64,000 bases of DNA from NCBI RefSeq assembly GCF_001413925.1, contig NZ_LBMJ01000001.1, positions 1,590,001 through 1,654,000 on the forward strand. The letters are read 5' to 3'. The notes beneath the pieces were generated by a model, which had not been told where the DNA came from, searched no databases, and was given only the letters and a program-made list of their open reading frames with translations. Below, piece after piece: positions 12,426 through 21,513 of the stretch. How positions within the stretch are numbered: the stretch's first letter is position 1; every line of letters begins with the position of its first letter. The DNA comes from Nonlabens sp. YIK11. Lineage in GTDB: Bacteria; Bacteroidota; Bacteroidia; Flavobacteriales; Flavobacteriaceae. Made by a program: the position numbers and the translations under genes.

Positions 12426-13025
12426 ATGAACGTACTTGAAAAATATCTTCCAGCACCGGCAGTCAGACCACTCACTGCGTTGCTGGAAATACATCAAGTT
12501 CATTTAAAGATTGTTAACGAGCGACAAACAAGGCACGGTGATTATCGACCACTACCAGATGGGTCACACAAGATCACCATTAATGCTAATCTCAACGCTT
12601 ATCGCTTTTTAATTACTCTCGTTCACGAGATTGCCCATCTTGTCGCGTTCAAGAAATATGGCTATCAAATCAAACCGCATGGGTTGGAATGGAAAAAAAC
12701 CTTCCAGCAATTAATGTTGCCTTTCCTAAGGCCCGAGGTTTTCCCAAATAACCTACTGCCGGTACTAGCTAGGCATTTCAAAAATCCCAAAGCCAGCAGC
12801 GATACAGATGCTGCCATGAGCGTTGCCTTGAAATCCTATGATGCGCCGACTGATAAAATCTATATATTTGAGTTGGACTACGGCTCTTATTTTATCACCT
12901 CACAGGGCCGTCGATTTCGTCGAGGTAAAAAGCTGAGGAAGCGATTTGAGTGTGTTGAAGTCGACACAGGCAGAACCTATATTTTTCAGCCAAATGTACA
13001 AGTACAATTATGGAAAAAAATCTAG
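12426..13025 (+). CDS. SprT-like zinc metalloprotease domain protein
   Basis: A 199-aa protein with the SprT-type zinc motif HEIAH (H67, E68, H71) in the segment LITLVHEIAHLVAFKKYG. SprT-family proteins are related to the Spartan DNA-protein crosslink protease; the bacterial function is little known. The C-terminal part (about 150-199) has a G/R-rich strand pattern ending in VQLWKKI and no obvious zinc-ribbon cysteines. It overlaps the following guanylyltransferase gene by 16 bp. Confidence 0.85.
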   Translation: MNVLEKYLPAPAVRPLTALLEIHQVHLKIVNERQTRHGDYRPLPDGSHKITINANLNAYRFLITLVHEIAHLVAFKKYGYQIKPHGLEWKKTFQQLMLPFLRPEVFPNNLLPVLARHFKNPKASSDTDAAMSVALKSYDAPTDKIYIFELDYGSYFITSQGRRFRRGKKLRKRFECVEVDTGRTYIFQPNVQVQLWKKI

Positions 13026-14098
13026 AGAATAAATATGCAGTGATTATGGCCGGTGGCGTTGGATCCAGGTTTTGGCCGGTAAGCCGTCAGACATTTCCCA
13101 AACAATTTCACGATATGCTGGGACTGGGACAATCATTGTTACAAACCACTTTTGACCGGCTCAAACAGCAGGTTCCAGAAGGCAATATATTGATTCTAAC
13201 AAATGCAGATTACATTCCGCTGGTTCAGGAGCAATTACCTCAAGTTCCCATGGAAAATATTGTGGCAGAGCCAGCCATGCGCAATACAGCACCTTGCATA
13301 CTGCTCGCTGCTCTCAAAATCCAGAAAAAGAATCCTGACGCTATCATGATTGTGGCGCCTAGCGATAGTTATATTGAGAATAATACGCAGTTTCAAAAGG
13401 ATCTCAAAACGGCTTTTTCTTTTTGTGAGGAGCATCCGCAAGCTTTGATGACATTAGGCATTGAGCCTGATTCACCTAACACTGGCTTCGGCTACATTGA
13501 GTATTTACAAGGCGACCATGATGTCAAGAAAGTCGCCCAATTTAGGGAAAAGCCAGATTTAGAGACCGCGCAGTCCTATGTAGATGCAGGGAATTATTTA
13601 TGGAATTCTGGGACTTTTATATGGTCTGTAGATGCGGTATTGTCCGCTTTCGCGAAAGCGGAACCAGAACTTTTCCAATTGTTTGAAAAAGGCATACCAG
13701 CCTACAACGAAGCAGAAGAAACTGAATTTCTTGCCGAAAACTATGAAAAGGCCAAGAACATTTCTATTGACTATGCTGTGATGGAACGCAGTAAGGACGT
13801 TTATACGTTGCCGGTGGATTTTGGCTGGAACGACGTGGGAACCTGGAGTAGTTTATACAGCAGACTTACAAAAGATGAGAACTCTAATGCCCTCGTGAAT
13901 GCATCGTTGACCTCGCGTGAAGCAACGGGAAACATGATCAAAACCAGACCTGGTAAGAAAGTAGTCGTTCAAGGATTAGAAAACTACATCATCGTTGATG
14001 AAGACGATGTACTCATGATCATGCCCTTGTCTGCAGATCAAGATATCAAGGAGATTAGGAATAATGCAATAAAAAAATACGGTAGTAACTTATCATAG
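13010..14098 (+). CDS. manC: Mannose-1-phosphate guanylyltransferase
   Basis: Makes GDP-mannose from mannose-1-phosphate and GTP for cell-surface glycans. The 362-aa protein has the nucleotidyltransferase signature AGGVGSRFWPVSRQTFPKQF (about 15-34) and the catalytic-domain motifs IVAPSD and GFGYIEY, with FREKPD and NSGTFIW later. It lacks the C-terminal isomerase domain of bifunctional ManC/AlgA, as is normal in this phylum. A palindrome copy lies inside the frame and encodes SAFAKAE at about residues 212-218. The DUF389 gene starts directly after the stop codon. Confidence 0.93.
   Translation: MEKNLENKYAVIMAGGVGSRFWPVSRQTFPKQFHDMLGLGQSLLQTTFDRLKQQVPEGNILILTNADYIPLVQEQLPQVPMENIVAEPAMRNTAPCILLAALKIQKKNPDAIMIVAPSDSYIENNTQFQKDLKTAFSFCEEHPQALMTLGIEPDSPNTGFGYIEYLQGDHDVKKVAQFREKPDLETAQSYVDAGNYLWNSGTFIWSVDAVLSAFAKAEPELFQLFEKGIPAYNEAEETEFLAENYEKAKNISIDYAVMERSKDVYTLPVDFGWNDVGTWSSLYSRLTKDENSNALVNASLTSREATGNMIKTRPGKKVVVQGLENYIIVDEDDVLMIMPLSADQDIKEIRNNAIKKYGSNLS
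13645..13660. repeat. Palindrome copy 4 (in coding sequence)
   Basis: Perfect copy inside manC, read in the A-F-A-K-A frame within an alpha-helical part between IWSVDAVLS and EPELFQ. Confidence 0.9.
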
Positions 14099-15538
14099 AT
14101 GGATCAGAATTCTAAAGACACCGGTGATTCCCAGTTAGAAGAAAACCAAAAAGTCATTCTAGGAATATGGGATAATTCCAAGAAATTTCTCCACGACTTA
14201 CTCGATATACGTGAGGATTCTGATCGCAATGAAACGATTGAATCTGTACGCAAGGATATTTCTTTCCAGGGTCACAATGCTTGGATTTTGATCTTTTCCA
14301 TTTTTGTTGCGTCCTTAGGATTAAATGTAAGTTCCACTGCGGTGGTAATAGGTGCGATGTTAATCTCACCACTTATGGGTCCTATCGTTGGCATGGGACT
14401 AGGTGTGGCGATCAATGATGATCGTATGTTGCGTAGATCACTTATTAATTTAGGTGTGATGGTTAGTCTGTCTTTACTCGCGGCAACACTGTATTTTACG
14501 CTGACACCTATATCAGAATTCACTCCAGAATTAGAAGCGAGAACAGCGCCTAACGTGCTGGACGTGCTCGTGGCCATTTTTGGTGGTCTGGCACTTATCG
14601 TGGCAAAAACTAAAAAAGGAACGATATCAAATGCCATTGCTGGTGTGGCTATTGCCACCGCTTTGATGCCGCCATTATGTACTGCTGGATACGGTATAGC
14701 AGAATGGAACCTAGCGTATTTCAGTGGAGCCATGTATTTGTTTTCCATCAACACAGTGTTCATCGGGTTATCTACCTATGTAGTCTGTAAGTTGCTAAAA
14801 TTCCCGATGGTCAAATATGCGAACCAAAAGAAACGCAAGCGTATATCTGCCATTGCAACCATTGTTGGTGTGGTGGTACTCGCACCATCCATTTATTTGT
14901 TTTACCAACTGTACCGAGTGCAAGTAGAGAAGAGTGCGATCAACGAGTTCATGGACGAGTATGTACAGTATGAAGGCGTTCGTTCTACATCAGAATACGA
15001 TCCTAAAACCAAAAAATTGGATGTAGTGCTCTTTGGTGCACCTGTTCCAGATTTGATCATTCAACAATGGAAAAAAAAGCTGGAGTCTTATCCAGCGTTG
15101 TCGCAAGTAACCTCGCAGTTTTATCAAGGTTCGTCTGCTCCTAATCTGGACGGCAATTATGAAAATATCGCCAGCATGCAGGAAGAGCGCATAGGTGATA
15201 TTAAAAGATTACAAGATCAAGGATTACAGATCACGGCACTACAAATGGAACTGGCTGCGATAAAAAGTGAAAACCGCAGGTTTGAATCAATAAGCGAAGA
15301 AGCGCATTTGCTGTATCCCGAATTGAAAACTATTTCTTACGCGCCAAACGTGTCCAAAAGTTTTGACAATAATTCTATGGATACCGTTGATGTTTTTACC
15401 GTTACATATAACGATTCGCTCATGAAACCACTGGAACGTTTAACGGTTAATAGCCGCTTAAAGAACTGGCTAAAATACAGAATCAAGTCTGATAGTGTGA
15501 TGGTGCAAACAGCTCAAGCTACGGCGTCTGGAATCTAG
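14099..15538 (+). CDS. DUF389 domain membrane protein
   Basis: A 479-aa integral membrane protein. After a soluble N-terminus, about six hydrophobic segments run from residue 60 to 275 (WILIFSIFVASLGLNVSSTAVVIG, MVSLSLLAATLYFTL, ALIVAKTKKGTISNAIAGVAIATALMPP and others), typical of the DUF389/TIGR00341 family. The remaining 200 residues are soluble with a short coiled coil. Function is unknown in general. The start codon abuts the stop of manC, so the two are likely in one transcript. Confidence 0.85.
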   Translation: MDQNSKDTGDSQLEENQKVILGIWDNSKKFLHDLLDIREDSDRNETIESVRKDISFQGHNAWILIFSIFVASLGLNVSSTAVVIGAMLISPLMGPIVGMGLGVAINDDRMLRRSLINLGVMVSLSLLAATLYFTLTPISEFTPELEARTAPNVLDVLVAIFGGLALIVAKTKKGTISNAIAGVAIATALMPPLCTAGYGIAEWNLAYFSGAMYLFSINTVFIGLSTYVVCKLLKFPMVKYANQKKRKRISAIATIVGVVVLAPSIYLFYQLYRVQVEKSAINEFMDEYVQYEGVRSTSEYDPKTKKLDVVLFGAPVPDLIIQQWKKKLESYPALSQVTSQFYQGSSAPNLDGNYENIASMQEERIGDIKRLQDQGLQITALQMELAAIKSENRRFESISEEAHLLYPELKTISYAPNVSKSFDNNSMDTVDVFTVTYNDSLMKPLERLTVNSRLKNWLKYRIKSDSVMVQTAQATASGI

Positions 15539-15561
15539 TTGAGAATTGAAATTTATAGGGT

Positions 15562-16326
15562 TTATAAGCCTTTATTCTGAGCAATTCTTACCTTACGGAA
15601 GAGTTCTGAGCTGTAAACAAAGTCGGTTACCGCTTCATTCTCTGTTTTGAAAATTTCCTTGTTGGTGCCTTTCCAAGCGATCCGTCCATCTTTTAGGAAA
15701 ATGATGGTCTCTCCAATTTCCAAAACCGAGTTCATGTCGTGAGAAATGATGACGGTAGTTATGTTGGCTTCATGCGTCAACTCTTGAATAAGGTTGTCAA
15801 TTACCGTAGCCGTTTTAGGATCAAGCCCAGAGTTGGGTTCATCGCAAAATAGATACGCTGGCTTGTTTACAACAGCTCTAGCAAGTGCCACACGTTTTTG
15901 CTGCCCACCAGAAATTTCGCTAGGCTTCTTCTTATTAAGATTTTCTAGATTGACTCGTTGTAAAATGTCGTTGGCTCTTTCCTGACGTTCCTTACGACGC
16001 ATTTTAGTAAACATGCGTAGTGGGAACATTACGTTTTCTTCCACCGTCATGGAGTCGAATAATGCGCTGTGCTGGAATAGCATCCCCATGTTTTCACGTA
16101 GCTCTTTTTGACGATCTTCATCCATCTCGCTCAATCGCTCGTTGTCATAGACAATCTCACCAGAATCTGGCTTGAACAATCCCAGCATATTCTTGAGAAA
16201 TACAGATTTTCCAGAACCACTGGCACCTATAATCATGTTGGTTTTGCCTCGATCAAATGTGGCGTCAATACCGTCAAGAATAGTCTCACCTTTAAAACTC
16301 TTATGTAGATTTTTGATTTCTATCAT
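15562..16326 (-). CDS. mlaF: ABC transporter ATP-binding protein, MlaF type
   Basis: ATPase of a Mla-type ABC system that moves phospholipids between the membranes. The 254-aa protein has Walker A GASGSGKSV, the signature SGGQQKRVALARA and Walker B YLFCDEPNSGLDP, where the EPNSGLDP form is typical of MlaF/Ttg2A. It overlaps the permease gene by four bases (ATGA). No MlaD-type substrate-binding gene lies directly downstream here. Confidence 0.93.
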   Translation of the reverse strand: MIEIKNLHKSFKGETILDGIDATFDRGKTNMIIGASGSGKSVFLKNMLGLFKPDSGEIVYDNERLSEMDEDRQKELRENMGMLFQHSALFDSMTVEENVMFPLRMFTKMRRKERQERANDILQRVNLENLNKKKPSEISGGQQKRVALARAVVNKPAYLFCDEPNSGLDPKTATVIDNLIQELTHEANITTVIISHDMNSVLEIGETIIFLKDGRIAWKGTNKEIFKTENEAVTDFVYSSELFRKVRIAQNKGL

Positions 16327-17057
16327 AACAGTATGGTTGTAAGTAAGTAGTTAGCAACAATAATGGCCACACAGGTCCAAACGAATGAAGTAGTAGAAGC
16401 TTCACCTACTTCAAGAGCGCCACCTTTCATGTAATATCCATGGTAACTAGGAATGGTAGCTAGAATAAGGCCAAAAACCATGGTTTTTATAAAAGCGTAC
16501 ACGACTTGATAAGGAACAAAAGTGTCTTGCAGGCCTATGATAAAATCCTGAGCGCTAACCAGATTGCCATAAACGGCAGCCAAAAATCCTCCCAAAATCC
16601 CTACAAACATGATGATGGCGATAAGTAGCGGGTAAAACAACATCGCAATAATCTTTGGGAATACCAGATAGTTCAGCGGGTTGATACCCATTACTTTAAG
16701 AGCATCTATCTGCTCTGTAACGTTCATGGTTCCAATACTAGATGTGATATAGGATCCTACTTTACCAGCCATGATAATTGAAATTACCGTAGGTGCAAAC
16801 TCTAAAATTATGGACTGTCTTACCGCAAACCCTATAAGCGATTTTGGAATCAAGGGATTATCCAGATTCAAGGAAGTTTGTAGCGCCACAACGGCACCCA
16901 TAAATAGACTAATAAATGCGGTGATACCTATCGACCCTATGATCAGGTCGTCAATCTCCTTCATGATCAGTTCCTTAAGAACAATAGCTTTTGTGGGCCT
17001 TCTAAAGACCTCAAAGAGCATGATCATATATTTGCCCAGATGGCTCAAAATCTTCAT
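16323..17057 (-). CDS. mlaE: ABC transporter permease, MlaE type
   Basis: Permease partner of MlaF. The 244-aa protein has five to six transmembrane segments and the MlaE signature region EFAPTVISIIMAGKVGSYITSSIGTMNVTEQIDALKVMG (around residues 90-128). The ATG at 17057 is the first gene of the pair. The system is expected in the inner membrane, helping maintain outer-membrane lipid asymmetry. Confidence 0.93.
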   Translation of the reverse strand: MKILSHLGKYMIMLFEVFRRPTKAIVLKELIMKEIDDLIIGSIGITAFISLFMGAVVALQTSLNLDNPLIPKSLIGFAVRQSIILEFAPTVISIIMAGKVGSYITSSIGTMNVTEQIDALKVMGINPLNYLVFPKIIAMLFYPLLIAIIMFVGILGGFLAAVYGNLVSAQDFIIGLQDTFVPYQVVYAFIKTMVFGLILATIPSYHGYYMKGGALEVGEASTTSFVWTCVAIIVANYLLTTILL

Positions 17058-17153
17058 GAGCGGTAAATATATAGATAAATTAGAACTGGCGATTTAATCC
17101 TTTCTTAAACTTGACAGGATTTACAATATGTATTTTTGTAAAAATTCTGTAGA

Positions 17154-18845
17154 ATGAAATTAATGAAACCTCTTTGCTTTTTTCTAGTGTTGTTGACTGC
17201 AACTATTTCGCTTTCGCAAAAGCGAACTAACCCTCAACAGCCTGCAACCATGAAAGCTTCTAGTGAAACCAATATCACAACGGTAGACAGGCCAAAACTT
17301 GTCGTAGGTATTGTCGTGGATCAAATGCGTTATGATTACCTCACTAGGTTTTACGATAGATATGGTAACGATGGTTTCAAGCGTTTGATGAAGGATGGTT
17401 TTAGCGCTACTAACAACCATTATAATTTTGTTCCTACCTATACGGCGCCTGGACATGCCTCCATTTATACAGGTACCACACCAGCAGATCATGGAATCAT
17501 AGGAAATAATTGGTATGACAAATTCATCGACAAGACGATTTACAATGCAGACGATGAAAATGCCATTCCTATAGGTACGTCTAGCGATGAAGGTAAGATG
17601 TCACCACGCAAATTGTTGAGTTCTACGGTAACGGACGAATTGGAATTGTTTACTCAAGGACGTGCCAAGGTGATAGGTATATCCATCAAAGACCGTGGTG
17701 CGATATTGCCAGCGGGTCACGCGGCAGATGCCGCTTACTGGTTTAGAGGTGGCGATGAAGGTGCTTTTATCACCAGCGATTTTTATATGCAAGAGCTTCC
17801 TAAATGGGTAAAGGATTTTAATGAGTCCAATCCAGCCAGTAAATACCTTAAAACATGGGAAACACTTTATCCTATGAACAGCTATACAGCTAGTGGTTCA
17901 GATCTCAACGATTTTGAAAGAGCGCCACGAGGCAAGGAAACGGCCACATTCCCATATGATCTCAAAGAACTGGCTCCTTCAAATGGCGATTATAATCTTA
18001 TCAAATCCACTCCGTATGGTAACAGCATTGTAGCAGATTTTGCTATTGAGGCTCTGGAAAGCGAAAGTATGGGCAAGGATGACATCACAGACTTTTTGGC
18101 GGTAAGTTTTTCAAGTACAGATTATGTGGGTCATCAGTATGGCGTAAATTCTGTTGAGATTGAGGATACGTATTTAAGACTGGATCAAGATCTAGCAAGG
18201 CTGCTGGATGCTCTTGACCAAAAGGTTGGGAATGGCGAGTATACCGTTTTCTTGACAGCAGACCATGGAGCGGTAAACGTACCAGCTTATTTGCAGGAGA
18301 AAAGATTCAGCGCTGGATATTTTGATGAACAAACCTTTGTAAAGGAAATGGACTCATTAATCACAAATCAATTCAGCACCAGCGGATTGATCAAAAACGT
18401 AAGCAACGATCAGATCTTTTTCGATCAGTCTGTTTTGAAGTCTAATGGCGTTGATGCTGGAGAGTTACAGGAATATCTAGCATCTCAAATACGCAATTAT
18501 CCAGGTGTCAATAAAGCTTTTACTCGCGATGCACTTGTTAGCGGCAGTTTTACTACCGGCATGGCGGCTTTGGTTCAAAAAGGCTTTCACCATCAACGCA
18601 GTGGTGATGTAGTGTTTGTTCTAGATCCTGGAGTCATTGTGTACTCTTCAAAAGGTAGTACGCACGGTAGCCCACAAAGTTATGATACACACGTGCCGCT
18701 ATTATTTTATGGGAAAGGCATCAATAAAGGAAGCACCAACGATCGTACACATATTACTGATATAGCTCCTACGATTTCATCTCTTTTGGGAATTAGTTTT
18801 CCTAACAGCGCCACGGGAAATCCTATTGGCAAAGTTTTAAAATAA
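17154..18845 (+). CDS. PafA-type alkaline phosphatase
   Basis: A 563-aa secreted phosphomonoesterase of the alkaline phosphatase superfamily, closest in motif pattern to the Ca-activated PafA enzymes of flavobacteria. Metal ligands and nucleophile are visible: VDQMRYDYLTRFYDRYG, nucleophile T97 in YTAPGH, NNWYD, the K-x-R pair in SIKDRGAILPAGH, STDYVGHQYG, TADHGAV and HGSPQSYDTHVPL. The signal peptide (about 1-21) ends in ISLSQ, and these codons come from a decayed palindrome copy read in a third frame. It likely releases phosphate from organic esters in the periplasm. Confidence 0.92.
   Translation: MKLMKPLCFFLVLLTATISLSQKRTNPQQPATMKASSETNITTVDRPKLVVGIVVDQMRYDYLTRFYDRYGNDGFKRLMKDGFSATNNHYNFVPTYTAPGHASIYTGTTPADHGIIGNNWYDKFIDKTIYNADDENAIPIGTSSDEGKMSPRKLLSSTVTDELELFTQGRAKVIGISIKDRGAILPAGHAADAAYWFRGGDEGAFITSDFYMQELPKWVKDFNESNPASKYLKTWETLYPMNSYTASGSDLNDFERAPRGKETATFPYDLKELAPSNGDYNLIKSTPYGNSIVADFAIEALESESMGKDDITDFLAVSFSSTDYVGHQYGVNSVEIEDTYLRLDQDLARLLDALDQKVGNGEYTVFLTADHGAVNVPAYLQEKRFSAGYFDEQTFVKEMDSLITNQFSTSGLIKNVSNDQIFFDQSVLKSNGVDAGELQEYLASQIRNYPGVNKAFTRDALVSGSFTTGMAALVQKGFHHQRSGDVVFVLDPGVIVYSSKGSTHGSPQSYDTHVPLLFYGKGINKGSTNDRTHITDIAPTISSLLGISFPNSATGNPIGKVLK
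17209..17224. repeat. Decayed palindrome copy in the alkaline phosphatase signal peptide
   Basis: CGCTTTCGCAAAAGCG, one mismatch from the perfect palindrome, read as S-L-S-Q-K-R. The mismatch turns Arg into Gln and creates an S-Q cleavage context, often used by Bacteroidota signal peptides. Confidence 0.75.
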
Positions 18846-18862
18846 CGAGATACTGTTTCTTA

Positions 18863-18870
18863 TATCTTTG
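18863..18870 (+). promoter_or_regulatory. -7 promoter box of the 163-aa barrel gene
   Basis: TATCTTTG matches TAnnTTTG, 18 nt before the ATG at 18889. It overlaps the upstream TTG of the frame and so helps decide the start. Confidence 0.55.
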
Positions 18871-18888
18871 TTTCATAAATCAATAGCC

Positions 18889-19380
18889 ATGAAATTATAC
18901 ATCACGATTGCAGCGTTTTTTATTACAGCCATTTCTTTGGGTCAGGCTTATACTGGAAAAGGAGATCAAAAATTCCAAGTAGGACTTAATCTACAAGATA
19001 ACGGTACAGGTATTCAAGCCACCTATGATTATGGAGTAGGCGAGAATATCTCCTTTGGTATCTCTACGGTTTATCTGTTAGGTGTTGATGACGAGATCGA
19101 TGCAGATTTTGACCAGCGTGCAGATTTACGTTTGCGTTTCAACGCTAATATAGGGAACGTGCTCAATTTTGACCCGATGTTTGACTTTTATCCAGGACTT
19201 AGTTTTGGTACTAAAAACTTCGGTGGTCATTTGGGAGCTCGCTATTTTTTCAGTGAAGGTTTCGGGATTTATACCGAGGCTCAATTTCCATTTGCCAAAT
19301 ACGATGATGGTGACTTAACTCCAGCCGAAGACTTGAACAACCAGTTCAATTTCAACATTGGGATGTCTTTCAATCTTTAG
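18889..19380 (+). CDS. Small secreted beta-barrel-like protein
   Basis: A 163-aa protein with a signal peptide (MKLYITIAAFFITAISLGQ, cut after Gly or before Gln). The mature part is all short alternating strands with glycines and aromatic residues (QVGLNLQDNGTGIQATYDYG, NISFGISTVYLLG, HLGARYFFSEGFGIYTEAQF) ending in a C-terminal hydrophobic strand FNFNIGMSFNL, as in eight-stranded outer-membrane barrels. Specific function is unknown. The ATG at 18889 is chosen over an upstream TTG because of the promoter box. Confidence 0.75.
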   Translation: MKLYITIAAFFITAISLGQAYTGKGDQKFQVGLNLQDNGTGIQATYDYGVGENISFGISTVYLLGVDDEIDADFDQRADLRLRFNANIGNVLNFDPMFDFYPGLSFGTKNFGGHLGARYFFSEGFGIYTEAQFPFAKYDDGDLTPAEDLNNQFNFNIGMSFNL

Positions 19381-20261
19381 AAACCTAATTTAGACTTGAT
19401 ACCGTTCCAACGGTATTGTCTCAAAAAACGGCCTTGATCTTTATTCAAAATAGGATCTATGCCGTTTTTTTGTGCCTTGAAATATCCTTTCAGGTAATCC
19501 GTAAACAGATTGGGCTGTCGCTTATTTGCCGCCATTTTTAGGGCAGTAATTACCGTGAGCAGCCATCCGTAATGCATCTTGTAGAACGCTTCACCCTGCA
19601 ACTGCATGGACTTGGGTTTGTAGGCAGCACCGGTAGGTTTCAAATGTTTGACGTGCAAACCTTCTATAGTTTTTACCTGCCAGCCATAGTACCTTGCCAG
19701 CATCTCGTCGATGGTATCCCAACCTATGGAAGATCTCAATCCGCCTATTTCTTTGAAACAAGCCGTACGATATGCCTTCAATGCACCACGTATATGATCT
19801 GGATTGTTTTGGTTTTCTACGACCCAACGATTGTTTACCTCGATGATACAGTGTCCAGCTGCCATTCCTGTTTTTTCGCTTTCGCGAAAGCGAACTACAA
19901 TATCTTCTAGGTAATGTTCTGGAAAGATGAGGTCTGCATCAAACTTGCAGATGATGTCCACTTTGTTGAGATCTACCAGTTCCAATCCTTTTTTGAAGGC
20001 GTTGATGACCTTGGTTCCAGGAATATTCTCTGCAGCAGATGCATTCCTTATAATAGTAATAGGTAATCTATCCGTAAAGCGGCTGGCGACATCATACGTG
20101 TTGTCTGTACTGTTGTCGTCCACCACAATGATTTGTGCGGCCTTAACGGTTTGCGCAAGGAGACTTTCCAGTGTTTGTGCTATGAAAGACGCCTCGTTGT
20201 AGGCAGGAATAATGATGGCAATGCGCAACGCTATAGGTTTAGGATCGCTCGCAATATACAA
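19377..20261 (-). CDS. Family 2 glycosyltransferase
   Basis: A cytosolic GT-A glycosyltransferase of up to 294 aa. It begins with the GT2 pattern RIAIIIPAYNEASFIAQTLESLLAQT, has VVDDNSTDNT and the metal-binding DADLIF, and a later WDTIDEM acceptor-region motif. The frame is open from a TTG at 20261; a second TTG at 20228 would give MRIAIIIPAYNE, the usual GT2 beginning, and avoid overlap with the upstream methyltransferase gene. A palindrome copy encodes RFRESEKTG in the middle. Neighbouring genes suggest surface glycan work; the sugar is unknown. Confidence 0.88.
   Translation of the reverse strand: MYIASDPKPIALRIAIIIPAYNEASFIAQTLESLLAQTVKAAQIIVVDDNSTDNTYDVASRFTDRLPITIIRNASAAENIPGTKVINAFKKGLELVDLNKVDIICKFDADLIFPEHYLEDIVVRFRESEKTGMAAGHCIIEVNNRWVVENQNNPDHIRGALKAYRTACFKEIGGLRSSIGWDTIDEMLARYYGWQVKTIEGLHVKHLKPTGAAYKPKSMQLQGEAFYKMHYGWLLTVITALKMAANKRQPNLFTDYLKGYFKAQKNGIDPILNKDQGRFLRQYRWNGIKSKLGF
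19877..19892. repeat. Palindrome copy 5 (in coding sequence)
   Basis: Perfect copy inside the glycosyltransferase gene, read on the minus strand as R-F-R-E-S-E. Confidence 0.9.
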
Positions 20262-20760
20262 GATAGTAACGATCTGTAAAGTTTCTCAAAATAGGGCGTA
20301 GGCCCAACTTTTTAGTAGGATTGGTAAACTTCACGCGGTCGATCACGTCCCAGCCGGCTTTGTTCAAAACATAGTCCAGCTGCCAGTCCTCAAACTCATG
20401 ATAGTGTTGATCTCTTATATCATTGGGATTTCTATAGGCTGATGCAAACCACAATCTGAGAGGTACGCTCACCAATAATTTTTTGCAGGGAATCGCTTTT
20501 AAAACACCATAGGGATTTACTAAATGCTCAAAAATTTCAAAAGCAGTGACAACCTCGCCGTCAAAACCAGAAACCGCAGTAGTATCATCATCTAGGTCTT
20601 CACCGCTCGTGTTCTGGACTTGAAAACCGTTTTCTTTCAAGATCACCGAAAATGGATTTTCAACTCCTAGATCCAGAATCTTTTCAGATGGATCCACGTG
20701 TAGTTGTAAGAATTCCAGCGTCTTTTTGAAACGTTTTGAGGGAAATGTGTTTTCGTACAA
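20239..20760 (-). CDS. Class I SAM-dependent methyltransferase-like protein
   Basis: A 173-aa protein with a Rossmann-type SAM site pattern: KILDLGVENPFS (motif I, about 28-39), an acidic position in SGEDLDDD, and VVTAFEIFEHLVNPYGVLKAI, resembling the methyltransferase type 11 family. It is short, lacking part of the usual C-terminal strands. The start is TTG (MYENTFPSK); no ATG is available in frame upstream. It overlaps or nearly abuts the glycosyltransferase gene and is probably cotranscribed with it. Substrate unknown. Confidence 0.75.
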   Translation of the reverse strand: MYENTFPSKRFKKTLEFLQLHVDPSEKILDLGVENPFSVILKENGFQVQNTSGEDLDDDTTAVSGFDGEVVTAFEIFEHLVNPYGVLKAIPCKKLLVSVPLRLWFASAYRNPNDIRDQHYHEFEDWQLDYVLNKAGWDVIDRVKFTNPTKKLGLRPILRNFTDRYYLVYCERS

Positions 20761-20771
20761 ATCAGTAAGTT

Positions 20772-21368
20772 TTAACCGCGACGTCGCTCAAGAAGGATCA
20801 TCATCATCAAGCCCAGCATGACGCGTTCCTTGTCGTCATTGTCAATTTCTGCGATTTTTTCAACTTCAAATTCCTTCCCAAAAAAGGAAGGTTTCTTTTT
20901 AAGTTTAGCGACGATATCGCCATTGACATCAGTAACATTATAGGTTGGGTGAAAAACATATCCAGTAAAAAAACTAAGTACAGGAATCTCGCCCATCAAT
21001 GAATCACCCAGTCGGGTCCATGCGCTGGCTTCCTGTACTTTATACTGAAATTTCTCGTGCTGGTCGATAATATCGTACTCTGCCTTCCACATGGATTTCC
21101 AGCCCTTGCGTGCAATCTTGCCTATCTCGGTGCCATTCGCATCCAGCATATTGTATGCAGCACTCCAGTCCAGCCATTGGTTAGCTCGTATGGTAAACAA
21201 CACTTGCGATTTTGAAGTATCGCTATAAACGGTAATCGCCTCTTTGAGTTTGAACATCTTTTGCCTCACATAAGCGATGGTCGCACCAGTGGCATCAGTT
21301 GCAGTAAAGTCGTTGCTCAACGTGGTGATTCTAAAAGAGAATCTAATGGGATACTGAATATTTTGCAT
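20772..21368 (-). CDS. LURP-one-related/scramblase-like family protein
   Basis: A 198-aa protein with the repeated strand pattern of the LURP-one/Tubby-like fold (FSFRITTLSNDFTATDATGATIAYVRQKMFKLKEAITVYSD, then IGKIARKGWKSMWKAEYDIID, then TYNVTDVNGDIVAKLKKKPSFFGKEFEVEK), and a short hydrophobic C-terminus (VMLGLMMMILLERRRG). The family binds lipids in some members; the function here is unknown. First gene of the short minus-strand block. Confidence 0.75.
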   Translation of the reverse strand: MQNIQYPIRFSFRITTLSNDFTATDATGATIAYVRQKMFKLKEAITVYSDTSKSQVLFTIRANQWLDWSAAYNMLDANGTEIGKIARKGWKSMWKAEYDIIDQHEKFQYKVQEASAWTRLGDSLMGEIPVLSFFTGYVFHPTYNVTDVNGDIVAKLKKKPSFFGKEFEVEKIAEIDNDDKERVMLGLMMMILLERRRG

Positions 21369-21411
21369 GAGATACGGTTGATATGGTCCATGTAAAGGTA
21401 GGAGAATAGTT

Positions 21412-21427
21412 CGCTTTCGCGAAAGCG
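21412..21427. repeat. Palindrome copy 6 (intergenic)
   Basis: Perfect copy between the LURP-one-like gene and fabI. The right flank GATATCCATCAA is the same as at copy 1. Confidence 0.9.
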
Positions 21428-21513
21428 ATATCCATCAAAAACACATGAACAAATCATCATTCTTCAACAAGAAATTAATACCTAATACAAGTTGAAGCTG
21501 AAAGATCTTGAAT

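Noticed and set aside
14272..14763. 163-aa minus-strand open frame inside the DUF389 gene
   Set aside because: No start context or family match; it is the antisense of hydrophobic segments.
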